DNA from: Neogale vison
Lineage: Eukaryota > Chordata > Mammalia > Carnivora > Mustelidae
Reading direction: 5' to 3'
NCBI RefSeq assembly: GCF_020171115.1
Contig: NC_058096.1
Location: 160,006,501-160,070,500 of the forward strand
DNA: 64,000 nt
Shown: positions 45,441 to 56,360 of the stretch, piece by piece
How the letters are laid out: every line of letters begins with the position of its first letter
Position numbering within the stretch: position 1 is the stretch's first letter
Notes under the pieces: generated by a model
The model's input: the letters and a program-made list of their open reading frames with translations, nothing else
Told to the model about the DNA's origin: nothing
Databases searched by the model: none
Position numbers and translations under genes: made by a program

Positions 45441-46856
45441 TGTTTTTATTTAGTTAATTGTTGCTGTTACATTTTGATTTACTCTGGTGGAGAGTTTTGT
45501 TTTCTATTAACCAGTGATTGTTAGCCTTTGTTCTCTTATTTCTGATAAAAAGAACACAAAGGTGTCCCTTTGCTCTGGATTATCTTCCCGAATCCCAGCA
45601 GAATTCGGAGGGATTCTGCTAGGTTTGCAAATACTTTCCAATGCCACATGCCCTAGAATGTTTTCTGTGCAAAATTGGAAAACAGCAGCTCCCTCAGCAG
45701 GGGCAAGAAGCATCAGTTGATACAGTTCAATTCCAGGTAAAGGTCGATAAACCTATGCAGGATGGTTAAAGTGAAACAAAACAAGACAAAACAAAGCAAA
45801 AACAGTCTGTTGAGACCATTGGGTCATTAGGAAAATATTTCAGTAAGGGAAGAGAAAAAGAAGATAAAAATATAGTCACCTCAAATGATCCAAATCTGCA
45901 AATGGATAAACAATTTTTTTTAAGTTAAGCCTGTATAAAATGTTCAGCCAATACAGATAAGGAGAAATAAAAATCCTCTATCCTTAGCCCACCTTCAGAG
46001 GTAATTAATTTTTAGAATTTCTGTTTTCATTCTTCTGGCAATTTGCTAATATGCTGATTCATTCCATTTCTTAATGTTCTCACATTTAAACCTTCTTGTT
46101 TGCTCCCTGCTAGAAGATGAGGAATTGGGATCACTTTCCCTGTTCTATTTTTTCCCCCAACCACCCCACAGGTTTCATTATAATTTTCCTTTCATACATC
46201 TGTTAGTCACATTTATTTTTAAGTCTATTAACCTTTTAGACAGTGTAATCGATACCCTGTTTACAAAAAATAAGTAATGGAGAATCACTACACTCATTCA
46301 TTTCTCTTCCTCCTTCTAATGCCTAAACTGTTTGAACTACACCATTACGTCTACAACTTCACAGTTTACAGTATATTTTCCACACTATAATTCTACTTTA
46401 ACTTTCAGTGCTTGCCTCTATGTCAACCTTAAAAGTTGAAAATCAGTAAGTGGTCTTTATGTTGTTAGATGCATGAATATCATTCACAGCAATCTGCTAG
46501 GCTCATAGGAAACCCATGATCCTTTCATGGCAACACTGTGCTCTAGGAAAATTTTTTTGTGTTAAGGTCACATGTCTGCTTTCTCTGTCACTTGCTCAAA
46601 ATCATGCCACTTTTTAGTTTTCTCCATATTTGAGCCATTGCTTTCTTGTATAGCATTTTTACATAGAGTATCTAATTGCATTTGTTCTTGTTTAGAGATA
46701 AATTATAGGTATACTTCACTGAGACCATCACATTCTGTTAATTGTATTATTTGCTGAGGGAGAAATAAGCACAGAGCCTGAGATTGATTTTTACTGTTCT
46801 CATCATCTGGAGTCCACTGTTTCTGGGATCTAATATCCTCCTACTCTCCCCTCTCC
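45441..46856. other. Unassigned sequence
   Basis: 45514-45720 is a GC-richer block open on both strands (68 codons each) without a recognisable family. (CAAAA)-type run at 45774-45802. No transposon recognised elsewhere. Confidence 0.4.
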
Positions 46857-46857
46857 A

Positions 46858-46889
46858 TTTGTGTGTGAGTGTGTATGTGTGTGTGTGTT
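46858..46889. repeat. (TG)n microsatellite
   Basis: Interrupted TG run directly before a SINE tail. Confidence 0.9.
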
Positions 46890-47066
46890 TAAGAATTATT
46901 TATTTATTTTGGGGAGAGAGAGAGTGAGCACATGGGAAGGGGAGAGGGAGAGAGAATCTCAAGCAGACTCCCCGTTGAATGTGGAGCCCAATGTGGGCTC
47001 CTGAGATCATGACCTGAGCCGAATTCAAGAATCAGATGCTCATTCAACTGAGACACCAAGGCACAC
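46890..47066 (-). mobile_element. CAN-SINE (SINEC), old
   Basis: Starts with 'aagaattatttatttatttt' (tail), then 'gagagagagagtgagcacat', 'ctcctgagatcatgacctga', and a worn head complement 'gagacaccaaggcac'. Its 5' (head) end abuts the polypyrimidine tract. Confidence 0.88.
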
Positions 47067-47300
47067 CCTCCTCCTCCTCCTCCACCTCCTCCTCCTCCAC
47101 CTCCTCCTCCTCCACCTCCTCCTCCTCCTTCTTCTTCTCCTTCTTCTTCTCCTTTCTTGTTCTTGTTTTTCTCCTCTTCCTCTTCCTCCTCCTCCTCTTC
47201 CTCTTCTTCTTCTTCTTCTTCTTCTCCTCATCCTCCTTTCTAGTTCTTCTTGTTTTTCTCCTCTTCCTCCTCCTCCTCCTTCTCCTCCTCCTCCTCCTTC
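47067..47300. repeat. ~230 bp (CCT)n/(CTT)n polypyrimidine tract
   Basis: Almost all C and T on the + strand, with CTCCTC, CCACCT and CTTCTT blocks and a duplicated 'ttgtttttctcctcttcctc' segment (about 47163-47182 and 47249-47268). It generates a spurious Gly/Arg/Glu-rich open frame on the minus strand (47040-47354). Confidence 0.97.
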
Positions 47301-47744
47301 TTCACTTTTGTAGACAGCCAAAGATCTATTTCTCCACTCAATTTGGTGGAGCACTAGGATTCATCTCCTAGGACAATAGTTGCTATTGTGGATTGAAATG
47401 CTGCCATGCAGAAGATGAAATAACATACTCATAGATATTTGGTTCTGTAGTACTCTCAGTCCCATTCTGGCTCCATGGATTGGTCGCTGGCATATATCTT
47501 CAATGTGGTCACTAGCAATATCTTCATCTTATATCTGCATCTAGTTTAATGTGGTTAGTACAGAACATGAACTTTGAATCTTCTCCTCCTTTAGTTACTG
47601 GAGTTTCAGACCCAATCACCCTCCAATCACCCTTCTGTAGAAGTGCAATTATAATAGAACTCAGTTTTGTATTAATTGCACATAATATAGACAAGACAAA
47701 ATATGTCTTAATGTCTTTCCTTCTAACCTTAGCAAATCTTATAT
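47301..47744. other. Unassigned sequence
   Basis: Nothing recognised. Confidence 0.4.
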
Positions 47745-47885
47745 AAGGCAATTGTTCTTATCTTCACCTTGCAGATGAAGGAAAGAAAGCACACAGATTT
47801 TCTCAACATCTCAAGGCCCAACCAGGACTTCAACTTAACATCTGAATCTGTATTTGCTATACCTTCTACCTTACCACAGGCTCTT
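47745..47885 (+). repeat. Probable MIR fragment
   Basis: 'ttcaccttgcagatgaagga' and 'aacatctcaaggcccaacca' follow the MIR 'ttacagatgaggaaactg ... cccaaggtcacac' order. Confidence 0.5.
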
Positions 47886-48111
47886 TACTTGGTAATGTGC
47901 TTTAGAAATTGAAGGTATGGGAGGAATGCATACATTTCAGTAATGTCCCTGGAAATGGGTGGGTTGTCAAGTAAATGGTGAAAAAAAATATTACAAAGCA
48001 ATTTTTTAATGTGAGAATTTGGGAGAAGCTGTTATATACAAAGTGATGCCAGGGTCTATGCTGTGGGCCAAGATTTCAGACGACGTTTGTATACTCCTGA
48101 TTGTGACATTT
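47886..48111. other. Unassigned sequence
   Basis: Nothing recognised. Confidence 0.4.
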
Positions 48112-48374
48112 TTATTTATTTAATTTTTTGAAGATTTACCTTCTTATTTTAGAAGAAGAGAGAGAGTGAGAGCACACAGAAGTGCAAGCAGAAGAAGGAG
48201 GCGGGGGGAGCAGAAGAGAGAAATAACCCCAAGCAGACTCCATGCTGACAGGCACAGAGCCTGATGTGGGGCTCAATCTCGTGACTCATGAGATCATGAC
48301 TTGAGCCAAAACCAAGAGTTGGAGGCTCAAGTAACTGAGATACCATGTAACTGGTGCTCAAGTAACTGGTGCTC
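48112..48374 (-). mobile_element. CAN-SINE (SINEC), old, with duplicated head
   Basis: Tail 'tatttatttaattttttgaa', body 'gagcacacagaagtgcaagc' and 'atgtggggctcaatctcgtg', head complement at about 48320-48345. The head end carries a 15 bp tandem duplication 'gtaactggtgctcaa' (48346-48374). Confidence 0.88.
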
Positions 48375-48599
48375 CATGATTGAGATTTTTTTTTTTAAAG
48401 ATTTTATTTATTCATTTGACAGAGAGATAGATCACAAGTAGGCGGAGAGGCAGGCAGAGAGAGAGGAGGAAGCAGGCTTTCTACGGAGCAGAAAGCCCGA
48501 TGCGGGGCTCAATCCCAGGACCCTGGGATCATGACCCGAGCTGAAGGCAGAGGCTTTAACCCACTGAGCCACCCAGGTGCCCCCATGACTGAGATTTTT
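48375..48599 (-). mobile_element. CAN-SINE (SINEC), mustelid type, next to the old SINE
   Basis: Target copies catgattgagattttt (48375-48390) and catgactgagattttt (48584-48599), one mismatch; body 48391-48583 with 'gatcacaagtaggcggagag'. Confidence 0.96.
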
Positions 48600-49675
48600 A
48601 ACATAACCTTCTCGAAGTGGTGTTTTAAAGAATATTTCTTCCTTAAGACATAGAACTATAATACTCCAAATAGGATCTGTGATTGAATGAACTTAGGGAA
48701 CATGAAGTAAATAAGTTAAATGGGTTTTTTACTACCAAACCTCTTAAAGTCACAAATATATCTTAATATGTGTTAAGAATTTTCAAGTGTGAGTCTGTAT
48801 GTGTGTGTGTGAGGTTATGAATAGAATAAAGGTCTTCCTAAATTATGTCACTATGAGACACTTCTTCCTTAAAGCAGCATGCTAGGCTACTGTGGAACCC
48901 AATTTGCCATACATTGAATCATAGCCCACCCCAAAATAAGATGATCTCTTAATGCACGGATAAAATGTCTCATGAGATATTCAAGATTATAAAACAGAAC
49001 ATTCTCTATTCTCACCCATAAAAATATAAGAAGGGAGGATATCCTCTAGGCAACTGAAGCTTCCAATAATATCCTTCTGATAGTATACTTTATAGCAGGT
49101 ATACTTTATAGTATACCTTTAATAGCAGGTATAGAGAAACTTGATCCATTACAATACTGCCCTTTTTAGATATTGACCATATCTAAGTTGTATAAACTCA
49201 TTTATGTGTACTTGTAGACAATAATTTTATTTTCTATTTGCATAATCACCTAGCATTGACTTTCCAGTGTGTGGAGACCAGGAAATGGTAAAAAGGATAC
49301 AGAATTGTCTGAATTTAGTAAATAGGTTTGATCTTAAAAATGGAAATTAACAGAGTGAACTTGAGAGGCTGGGATGAGGGCAAAGAATTTATCTCTCAGG
49401 TAGGGTGGTAATTAATCAAATAATCTACTCTAGTATCAGGACACAGTGGGAAATTAGGATCTGCTAACAGACAATCTTCATTTGGAATATGAACAGTTTA
49501 GTGAAGTATTTATTTCCAGGATTTTTGTGATATTAATTGGGGGTCTTTTTTTCAGATACTTAACTGAAGGAGGTAAATGCATGTATGTCTTTTCTATTTC
49601 AAAACAAAACAAAACCTTGCAAAGAGATGCCATATTTGTTCAGCAAGTGGAGCACATTTCATTTTCTGTTTCAGT
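48600..49675. other. Unassigned sequence
   Basis: A small local repeat around 'agcaggtatactttatag' and 'atagcaggtatagag' at 49086-49137. No transposon or gene recognised. Confidence 0.4.
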
Positions 49676-49762
49676 TTTTTATTTTATTTTATTTTATTTT
49701 ATTTTTTCAGTGTTCTAAGATTCATTGTTTATGCACCACACCCAGTGCTCTGTTTCAGTTTT
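49676..49762 (-). mobile_element. Very short 5'-truncated L1 insertion with perfect target duplication
   Basis: Target copies ctgtttcagtttt at 49676-49688 and 49750-49762. The ~61 bp between them is (ATTTT)n tail plus the last ~40 bp of L1 3' UTR ('attcattgtttatgcaccac' then 'acccagtgct'), the same L1 end as at 14725-14760. Confidence 0.92.
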
Positions 49763-49912
49763 AATGAGCACTCCAATCTTTAAGAATTTCAGTGTTGAAA
49801 AGAAGAAAGCATTGAAACAACAATAACAACAACAACTTTTATAGCAAAGTCTTCTAACAGCAGGGTAGATGGTATGTCTATTATGGAAATGTTAAAATCA
49901 AAATAAAAAATG
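49763..49912. other. Unassigned sequence
   Basis: Contains a short 'caacaataacaacaacaac' run (49819-49837). Confidence 0.4.
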
Positions 49913-50103
49913 AGGAACGCCTGGGTGGCTCAGTGGCTAAGTGTTTGCCTTTTGCTCAGGCCATAAACCCAGATTGGTGGATAGAGGCCCACATCAGGCT
50001 CCCTACTCCACGGGAGGCCTGCTTCTCCCTCTCCTACTCCCCCAGCTTGTGCTCCTGCTCTCTTTCTCTAAAATGGATGAAATCTTAAAAAACAAAAAAA
50101 AGA
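49913..50103 (+). mobile_element. CAN-SINE (SINEC), arctoid-type tail
   Basis: Head 'ggaacgcctgggtggctcag', 'ggcctgcttctccctctcct', A-tail at 50085-50101. Target duplication not clear because both flanks are A-rich. Confidence 0.93.
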
Positions 50104-51447
50104 GAGAGAATTCCTAAGAAAAATTTGTAGTTAAAATATGCTTCCTTACATATGAGACTGAAGTGGATAATTAGAAGTTCAAATAGAGCAGTTTCTTTAG
50201 ACAAGGGATATTACATCTCCAGTTCTGAAATATGTATGAATGTAGTGAAACTGTGATAGTATGAAAAAGTATACTGTAAAATAGTGTGCATTAGCATGGA
50301 AACAGTATAGTAAAAGATTGTATGAATTATTATTAAAATAGCATATTATCAGACATTTTGCAAATAAAAGTGAAACAACAAAAACATGCACAGTAAAATG
50401 TTAACTTATAGTGAATATAATGTCCTATTAAAATAATATTTTGATTAATATATTTGGATAACAGAGACATTAACTTGTGGTTATGATTGATTTTTTTGAA
50501 TATACAAGTAATACGTGCTCATGAAATAAAAACAACAGAAAGTAGAATATTGTGTAAGAGAAAATAATCTAGTCAGTTAAATTGTCACTCTTAAGTGACC
50601 ATTCTTAACAGGTATGTATATGTTAACAGGTATGTATATGTCTATACATACAGTTATATAGTATTACATACTTATATTCTATAATGTATTTATATTAAAG
50701 TTATATACAATAAAAACTTGCCAGGGGAAGTAGAAGAAATTATTTTTGACAATTTAAAGTTTATTTTTAATTATTTTATCAGTCAGTAATATTTTCTTCA
50801 TATTTCCTTTGAATTGCTAAAAAATAGGCATTCATATGAAAATTTTTAGGATGTACTTTATAATTCTTATTTTGTTATGCACCTTAAAATATCTTTGTGC
50901 TCTCACTATTACATTTGATGGCAGCTCTTAAACTCTTATGTATAAAATTTTGTGTAAATCTATTGTTCAAATTTTTTATATAACTCATGCTTCTATTATT
51001 AAAAACTAATACCTATGTATGGTAAAATTTTCTATGCAGATAAACATAGAAAAAGAAGTAAAAATAGTTATAATTCCTGAGCTAAAGTCTGACAGTAAAT
51101 AGTTGTGAATGTCCTTCAATAACTTATACATATTACAAAAATATGAACTACCTACTTAGAAGCTTACCTTTGCTTTATTCAATTTGGAGCATGTTTCTAT
51201 ATCATTTCATCTTCTGTATCAGTCTCTCAACTTATTAGAAGGAATTAATATATTGACTATTTTTATAAGCATGTTTGTGACATAGGCCACTGTAACCAAG
51301 CTATTTAATCTCTCTTGCTCTCACTTTATTTATCTGCTGGGAGAATAAATATTAATTATACCCTTTTCATAGGGCTTTTGAGAAAATGCATATGTATGAT
51401 ATTAATATTTATATGTTATATATGTCTATAATATCAAACATATGTAT
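50104..51447. other. Unassigned AT-rich sequence; parts may be very old LINE
   Basis: 50605-50640 is an exact 18 bp tandem duplication (ttaacaggtatgtatatg twice). The stretches at 50505-50610 and 51000-51250 vaguely resemble old LINE 3' regions but I cannot support a family. Confidence 0.35.
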
Positions 51448-51450
51448 AGC

Positions 51451-51487
<37 letters not shown>

Positions 51488-51526
51488 TCCTATACCCATA
51501 CACTATATATACATATGGGTATAGGA
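51448..51526. repeat. (TA)n microsatellite with adjoining inverted repeat
   Basis: TA run to 51484, then arms tcctatacccata (51488-51500) and its exact complement at 51514-51526 around a 13 nt spacer. Confidence 0.92.
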
Positions 51527-51759
51527 TACACACAACATATAAACTCTTAGTTTCTGGAATGATAATCAAAAACACATTGAGTGTTTATTTTTAGGCATGG
51601 AGTTTTTGCTACTTAAATATTGTAAGTAATTTTAAGTACCTTTTTTTTGACGTCAAAGAGGCTTCTGAATTCTTAAATCATGCGTCAATTTAGTCTTTAA
51701 AATTTGCTTCTTTGTGCTATTGAAAATTCAAATATCCATATATATATAGCTTAAGAATG
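51527..51759. other. Unassigned sequence
   Basis: Nothing recognised. Confidence 0.4.
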
Positions 51760-52005
51760 TAAAACCCATATTGTTTATTTTTTAAAGATTTATTTATTTA
51801 TTTATTTGACAGACAGAGATCACAAGTAGGCAGAGAGGCAGGCAGAGAGAGAGGAAGGAAAGCAGGCTCCCTGCTGAGCAGAGAGCGGGATGAGGGACTC
51901 AATCCCATGCGGGACTCGATCCCAGGATCCTGAGATCATGACCCGAGCCGAAGGCAGAGGCTTTAACCCACTGAGCCACCCAGGCACCCCTAAAATCCAT
52001 ATTGT
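51760..52005 (-). mobile_element. CAN-SINE (SINEC), mustelid type, with internal duplication
   Basis: Target copies taaaacccatattgt (51760-51774) and taaaatccatattgt (51991-52005). The body carries an ~18 bp tandem duplication at about 51888-51923 (gggactcaatccca then gggactcgatccca), lengthening the middle of the SINE. Confidence 0.96.
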
Positions 52006-52530
52006 AAGACTGCATCTCACCTACCATGTTTAGTTATAGAGTCTCATATTATATAGGATACTGACGAACCAAGCACCTTTAATGGGAGATTACCAAATTC
52101 TCTAGTGGTATAAAAAATTCTCTTGCATGTAGGGAATGGCTAAAGAAGCAACAGTTAAGGAAACACTGGAGAGGAGGAAGGAGTAATGACACTTATCAAA
52201 TCCTAGAGGACTGTCTATTGGAAGATGGAATAAGCCAGATAGTCTAGCTCAAAGGATTTGTCTGTATCATAACAGAGCCTGGTCAAAGATTATATGGAGA
52301 GTAATTTTGTCATTAATCCATTTGCTAATTCAGTCATTCAACAAATATTTATATGTCTGTCAGGAGCACTCTACCAAAGTACTTTTGTGAATAAGGCTGA
52401 AATGTTCTGCTTTCAGAGTGCATCTTCAGTGCCACATAAATATACATATACCTGGCCAGTCATAGAAGCAGTAAAACCTCCCTGTCCCAGAATAAAAAAA
52501 GAGATTAAGACCCCATAAATTTTCTTTAAA
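52006..52530. other. Unassigned; possible old repeat at 52310-52470
   Basis: 'cattcaacaaatatttatat' near 52336 followed by 'tgaataaggctgaaatg' resembles the head of a common old mammalian repeat of unknown class to me. Confidence 0.3.
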
Positions 52531-52887
52531 TTAAACTTGTTTTTTTTTTTTTTCTTTTTGAGATAACCATAGAGTCACATGCAGTTGGTAAGAAATAATG
52601 CAGAGAAATCCCATGCACCTTTTACCCTGTTTTCATAATGGCAGCATCTTATAAATCTATAGTACAATATCACAACCATGATAAGCTGAATATTCAAAAT
52701 CCATAACAGTTCCATCAACACAAGGTTCCCTCTCATTGACTTTGTATAAATACACCACTTCTCTCCCACTCCCTCCTTCAACTAATCTGTTCATTAGTTC
52801 TGCAGATTTGTCATTTCAAAAATGTTATATAAATGAAATCAAACAGTATGTAGCCTATAATTTTTCTTCATCTGAGAATGCTTGGAT

Positions 52888-53258
52888 TTCTTTTTTTTTT
52901 AATTATTTTTGTTGAGTATGTTGACATACAATGTTACATTAGTTTCTGGTGTACAATCTAGTGATTGTACATGTCTCTATGTTATGCTGTGCTCACCACA
53001 AGTGTAGCTACCACCTGCGACCATTCATTGCTATGACAACATCATTTTCTACTTCATACATTTTAATCTCATGAGTTGCTTTTTCCGTAACTGGAAGCCT
53101 CTACTTCCTACTTCCCTTCACCCATTTTGCCCATCCCCCAACCCCCCCCCTCTGGCAACCACATTTGTTCTCTGTGTTTATGGGCCTGATTTTTTTTTGT
53201 TTGTTTGTTTATCCATTTGGTTTTTAGATGCCACATTTAAGTGGACATTTCACTCAAT
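52888..53258 (-). mobile_element. L1 3' end, inserted in the older L1
   Basis: Poly-T at 52891-52900 marks the 3' end; then 'gttgacatacaatgttacat', 'ttctggtgtacaatctagtg', 'ccaaccccccccctctggca', and 'tttttagatgccacatttaa', the antisense of an L1 3' UTR and ORF2 end. Confidence 0.7.
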
Positions 53259-53271
53259 ATAGAATTCTGTC

Positions 53272-53460
53272 TTGGGGCAACTGTGTGGCTCAATTGGTTA
53301 AGCCTGTGACTCTTGATTTCAGCTCAGGTCATGAACTCCAGGCTGTGAGATTGAGTCCTGCATCAGGCTCAGCGCTGGGCATATACCATGCTTAAGATTC
53401 TCTCTTTCCCTCTTCCTCTGCTCCCCCCTAAATAATAATAATAATAATAATAAAAATCTG
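53272..53460 (+). mobile_element. CAN-SINE (SINEC), oldest type, with (AAT)n tail
   Basis: Head 'ggggcaactgtgtggctcaa', the 'gactcttgatttcagctcag' form shared with feliform carnivores as I know them, 'gcttaagattctctctttcc', and an (AAT)n tail at 53431-53452. Subfamily type implies it is older than the other SINEs here. Confidence 0.9.
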
Positions 53461-54480
53461 GTCATTTTCAGCACTTGAAAAAGGTCACATTACCTCCTTA
53501 TAACCTCCCTTGTTTCTGAGGAGAAGCCTGCTGTCATTCAAATTGGTCTTACCCCATAAATAAGGTGACATCCTCACCTCAAGTAGGCAAAGGGCCATCA
53601 CCCTAACTATCCCCTGTGGTGGAAGTCCAGTTTCCCCTCTTGGCCTCTAATGACGTCTTCCGTTGACAGTGAGAGGATCACTTGTTGAAAGTGAAAACTT
53701 GATGAAAGTTTTGGTTTTTGTTACTCTGGCTAGAAAAGACAAAGATACCTTTCTTCTTCTCCTCACATGACCTTACTGATAGCACAAGTAGGTGGACTTG
53801 TTGCTGCTGTGTGGTGGTAAAAGTTTGACTCCCTACTTGACCTCCTCTGGCCTTTCCCCATTTTTCCTCATTGCTTCCTTTTGGTGGTGAAACTCTAGAC
53901 TCCCCAAGTGGTCTCCACCCATGTTGGGGCAAGATGCGGCCTTGTATTTATTCAGGAATACTAAAAGTTCTCACTCCCTACTTGGTCTACTCAATTCCTC
54001 GTGACAACCTGGTGATAGGGATGGTAGGAGTCTAGGTCCCCTATTCAGTTTTTGCTGGCAGGAGTGGGCATCAGTCCATGGTATTTCCCGAGTTGTTTAG
54101 TCAGAATAGAACACTCACTGTCTACTTTTTCTTCCACTCCAGATGCCCCTTCCCTGGCTCTTTGGCTGGAGCTGGAAGTTTAGTTTGGGGCTTGTGTGGC
54201 GCATGTACACTTGTATTTCCAAGGACATGACTTCTTCAACTTCCAGGCTCAGACACATGGGAAAAATGAAAACTGAGGAAATTCACCATTATGTGTTCCT
54301 CTGTCTCCAGAACCCTGACTGACCTGTCTTCAGTGTCCTCTGAAACAGTTATTTTGTGTTTGTTTTGTATATAATATCTAGAGCTTTTATCTGTATGAAT
54401 GGGGAGAAATTGAGAAAAGTATTTCTCCATTATCCTGGAAGTTGAAATTAACCCAAGTCTTTAATTCATTAAATTCTATC

Positions 54481-54977
54481 TCCACAGAGCCTCTTAACCA
54501 GATGTATAATTTCTTGTATCATCTTATGTAGGTAGATATGTGCATGCTCAGTTCAAGATGGGAAATCTGATTTTGCTTAGCAGAAACAGTATTTTTAAAT
54601 TAAAAACATGAACTATTTGGCATAATTCTAAGCAGTGAAATAATTATCTAATAAAATGTAGAGAAAGAAGAAATTAGAAGTAAAGTTGCCCTTCCTAAAA
54701 TTTTGTTAGTTAATCCACTCACTTCTTGAACTAGTCATGGATCCTGTCTGGATATGTTTTCTTGTGTATAGATAACCCGTTGGTATATTTGTAGGAGGAA
54801 GGACTGAAATGTTAATCTAATGAAATACATAATGTTATTTTTTAATTATAAATGTGCATATTTTATAATATTATATATTTATTATGTCTGTGTGTTATGT
54901 ATTTCATTACTTCAGTAGTCTTTTAAAACTAAATAATTTGTATTTGTTGGCAAAGTTTTGGTCCCATTAAAAAAACC
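54481..54977. other. Unassigned sequence
   Basis: AT-rich; nothing recognised. Confidence 0.4.
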
Positions 54978-55190
54978 TGCAGTAATTTTATTTTTTTCTT
55001 CAAGATTTTTTTTTATTTATTTGACAGAGATCACAAGTAGGCAGAGAGGCGGCAGAGAGAGAAGGAAGCAGGCTCCCCACTGAGCAGAGAGCCCGATGTG
55101 GGGCTTGATCCCAGGACCCTGGGATCATGACCTGAGCTGAACGCAGAGGCTTTAATCCACTGAGCCACCAGGCGCCCCATGCAGTAACTT
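54978..55190 (-). mobile_element. CAN-SINE (SINEC), mustelid type
   Basis: Target copies tgcagtaattt (54978-54988) and tgcagtaactt (55180-55190); body 54989-55179 with 'agatcacaagtaggcagaga' and 'gatcatgacctgagctgaac'. Confidence 0.95.
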
Positions 55191-56099
55191 TCAAAATTCC
55201 CATATCCTTTGTCCAAAATATTTTATGACTAAGTATGACATTCTTAATGTGTTTTTTATTTAATAGTTCAACTAGTGGTTATTTGCTATAAAACAGATAC
55301 AACCGGAAGTGAAGCAATATAAGGTCTGTTATAATCAGTTTACTTTATCACCAGTTTCTTCTAATGGGATTATAGTCTATAAATGATCATGTTACCATAG
55401 CAACATGATTTAAAAGCCACACCGGGCTATAAAGGCAATAACAACACCTGTGTACCATCATTTTCTTGGGTAGTTTATATCATTTTTGGCCCAGCAAAAT
55501 AAGAGGACATCAAAACAACAACCTATTGTTTCAATCATGATTTCTTATAACATTCATTTTAGATTTGGCCGTTCTGAATTTGAATCAGTAAATTCTACAC
55601 AGAAGATGAAAGGAAAATGATTTTGATCACTTAGCTGGGTTAACTCTGAATAACATCAAAAGAAAAAGTTAATTAATGGGAAGATTAAATTCCCAAAGGA
55701 AATATAGTAATATATAAGAAACATGTTTCAATACATTTCAGAGTCCCTTGCCTTCTGAAACCTTAACTTAGTTCTGCACCTATTTGTGCTTAACATTTGT
55801 GTAAGAATGATGTAGGAAGGGATAAAACTCTTTTGCTTTGATGAAAATAAAACAATTTCTGTTAGATTGCACTGGGTGTTGGTTCAGAGAACAAGTTTTG
55901 CTTTCACTGTTTGGCCTCTAATGACAGTAAAAAAAAAAAATTAGAAATCTTACCCTCTTATCTTTTACCTAATATGAGATCAAGGAGCAAGTATAGAGGG
56001 GAGAGGAAAATATTGTCAGGAAAAACAATGCCCTCTCTAGTTTAATACTTTAATTTGAATTCTTTCATTGTGTCAGTCTGGATCCTTTAGGTTTGTTGG
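55191..56099. other. Unassigned, unique-looking sequence with an X-box-like motif
   Basis: About 0.9 kb without any recognisable transposon; AT-rich with several TTAATTAA-like motifs. It holds the palindromic motif at 55389-55412. Confidence 0.45.
55391..55404. promoter_or_regulatory. Candidate RFX X-box (GTTACC-AT-AGCAAC)
   Basis: It fits the X-box pattern GTNRCC(0-3N)RGYAAC with a 2 bp spacer. The flanks extend the symmetry: 55387-55394-type 'atcatgtt' on the left is mirrored by 'aacatgat' on the right, giving a 24 bp near-palindrome. RFX-family transcription factors bind such sites. No gene or promoter is visible nearby, so function is unproven and a chance match is possible. Confidence 0.35.
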
Positions 56100-56360
56100 G
56101 GTTACTGACAATTTCTGATTCTCAGTGGCTTAGTCAACGAGGATGTATTTCTTCCTTCCCTTCTGTGTCTTTGCTCCCATTCATTCTCCAGGACCAGGCT
56201 GACAGAGCTCCGCTATTTAGAATGGAGAAAATGATAAAGGCACAGAAGAGAGAATGAAGAATTGCACATGACTTTTAAATGCCTCTTCCTGGCAGTAACA
56301 CCTGTTACTAATATTTCACTAGCCAGTGTAGGTGCCAGAATGAGGGATATATCTCTGATA
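56100..56360 (+). repeat. Possible old interspersed repeat, class not assigned
   Basis: 'gcttagtcaacgaggatgta' followed by 'ggaccaggctgacagagctc' and 'atatttcactagccagtgta' resembles a widespread old mammalian repeat. No family assigned. Confidence 0.3.

Larger units (their letters stand above)
52531..54480. mobile_element. Ancient L1 (L1M-like) 3' region interrupted by an L1 and a SINE
   Basis: 52555-52895 has 'gagtcacatgcagttggtaa', 'cacaaccatgataagctgaa' and 'gttatataaatgaaatcaaa', typical of old L1 3' regions. Sequence resumes between and after the insertions ('caatatagaattctgtct', 'cattttcagcacttgaaaaa', 'agcctgctgtcattcaaatt'). 53590-54080 contains repeated subunits of the form gt-ctccc-actt-g-ct (for example 'gactccctacttgacctcct', 'tagactccccaagtggtctc'), as seen in some L1M 3' UTRs. 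Orientation left open. Confidence 0.5.

Noticed and set aside
45514..45720. GC-richer block open on both strands, followed by a donor-like 'ccaggtaaag'
   Set aside because: No acceptor or homology that I can defend; a single donor-like motif is expected by chance.
47040..47354. 104-codon minus-strand Arg/Gly/Glu-rich frame, and a Ser/Phe-rich frame on the plus strand
   Set aside because: Both are simple translation of the CCT/CTT tract.
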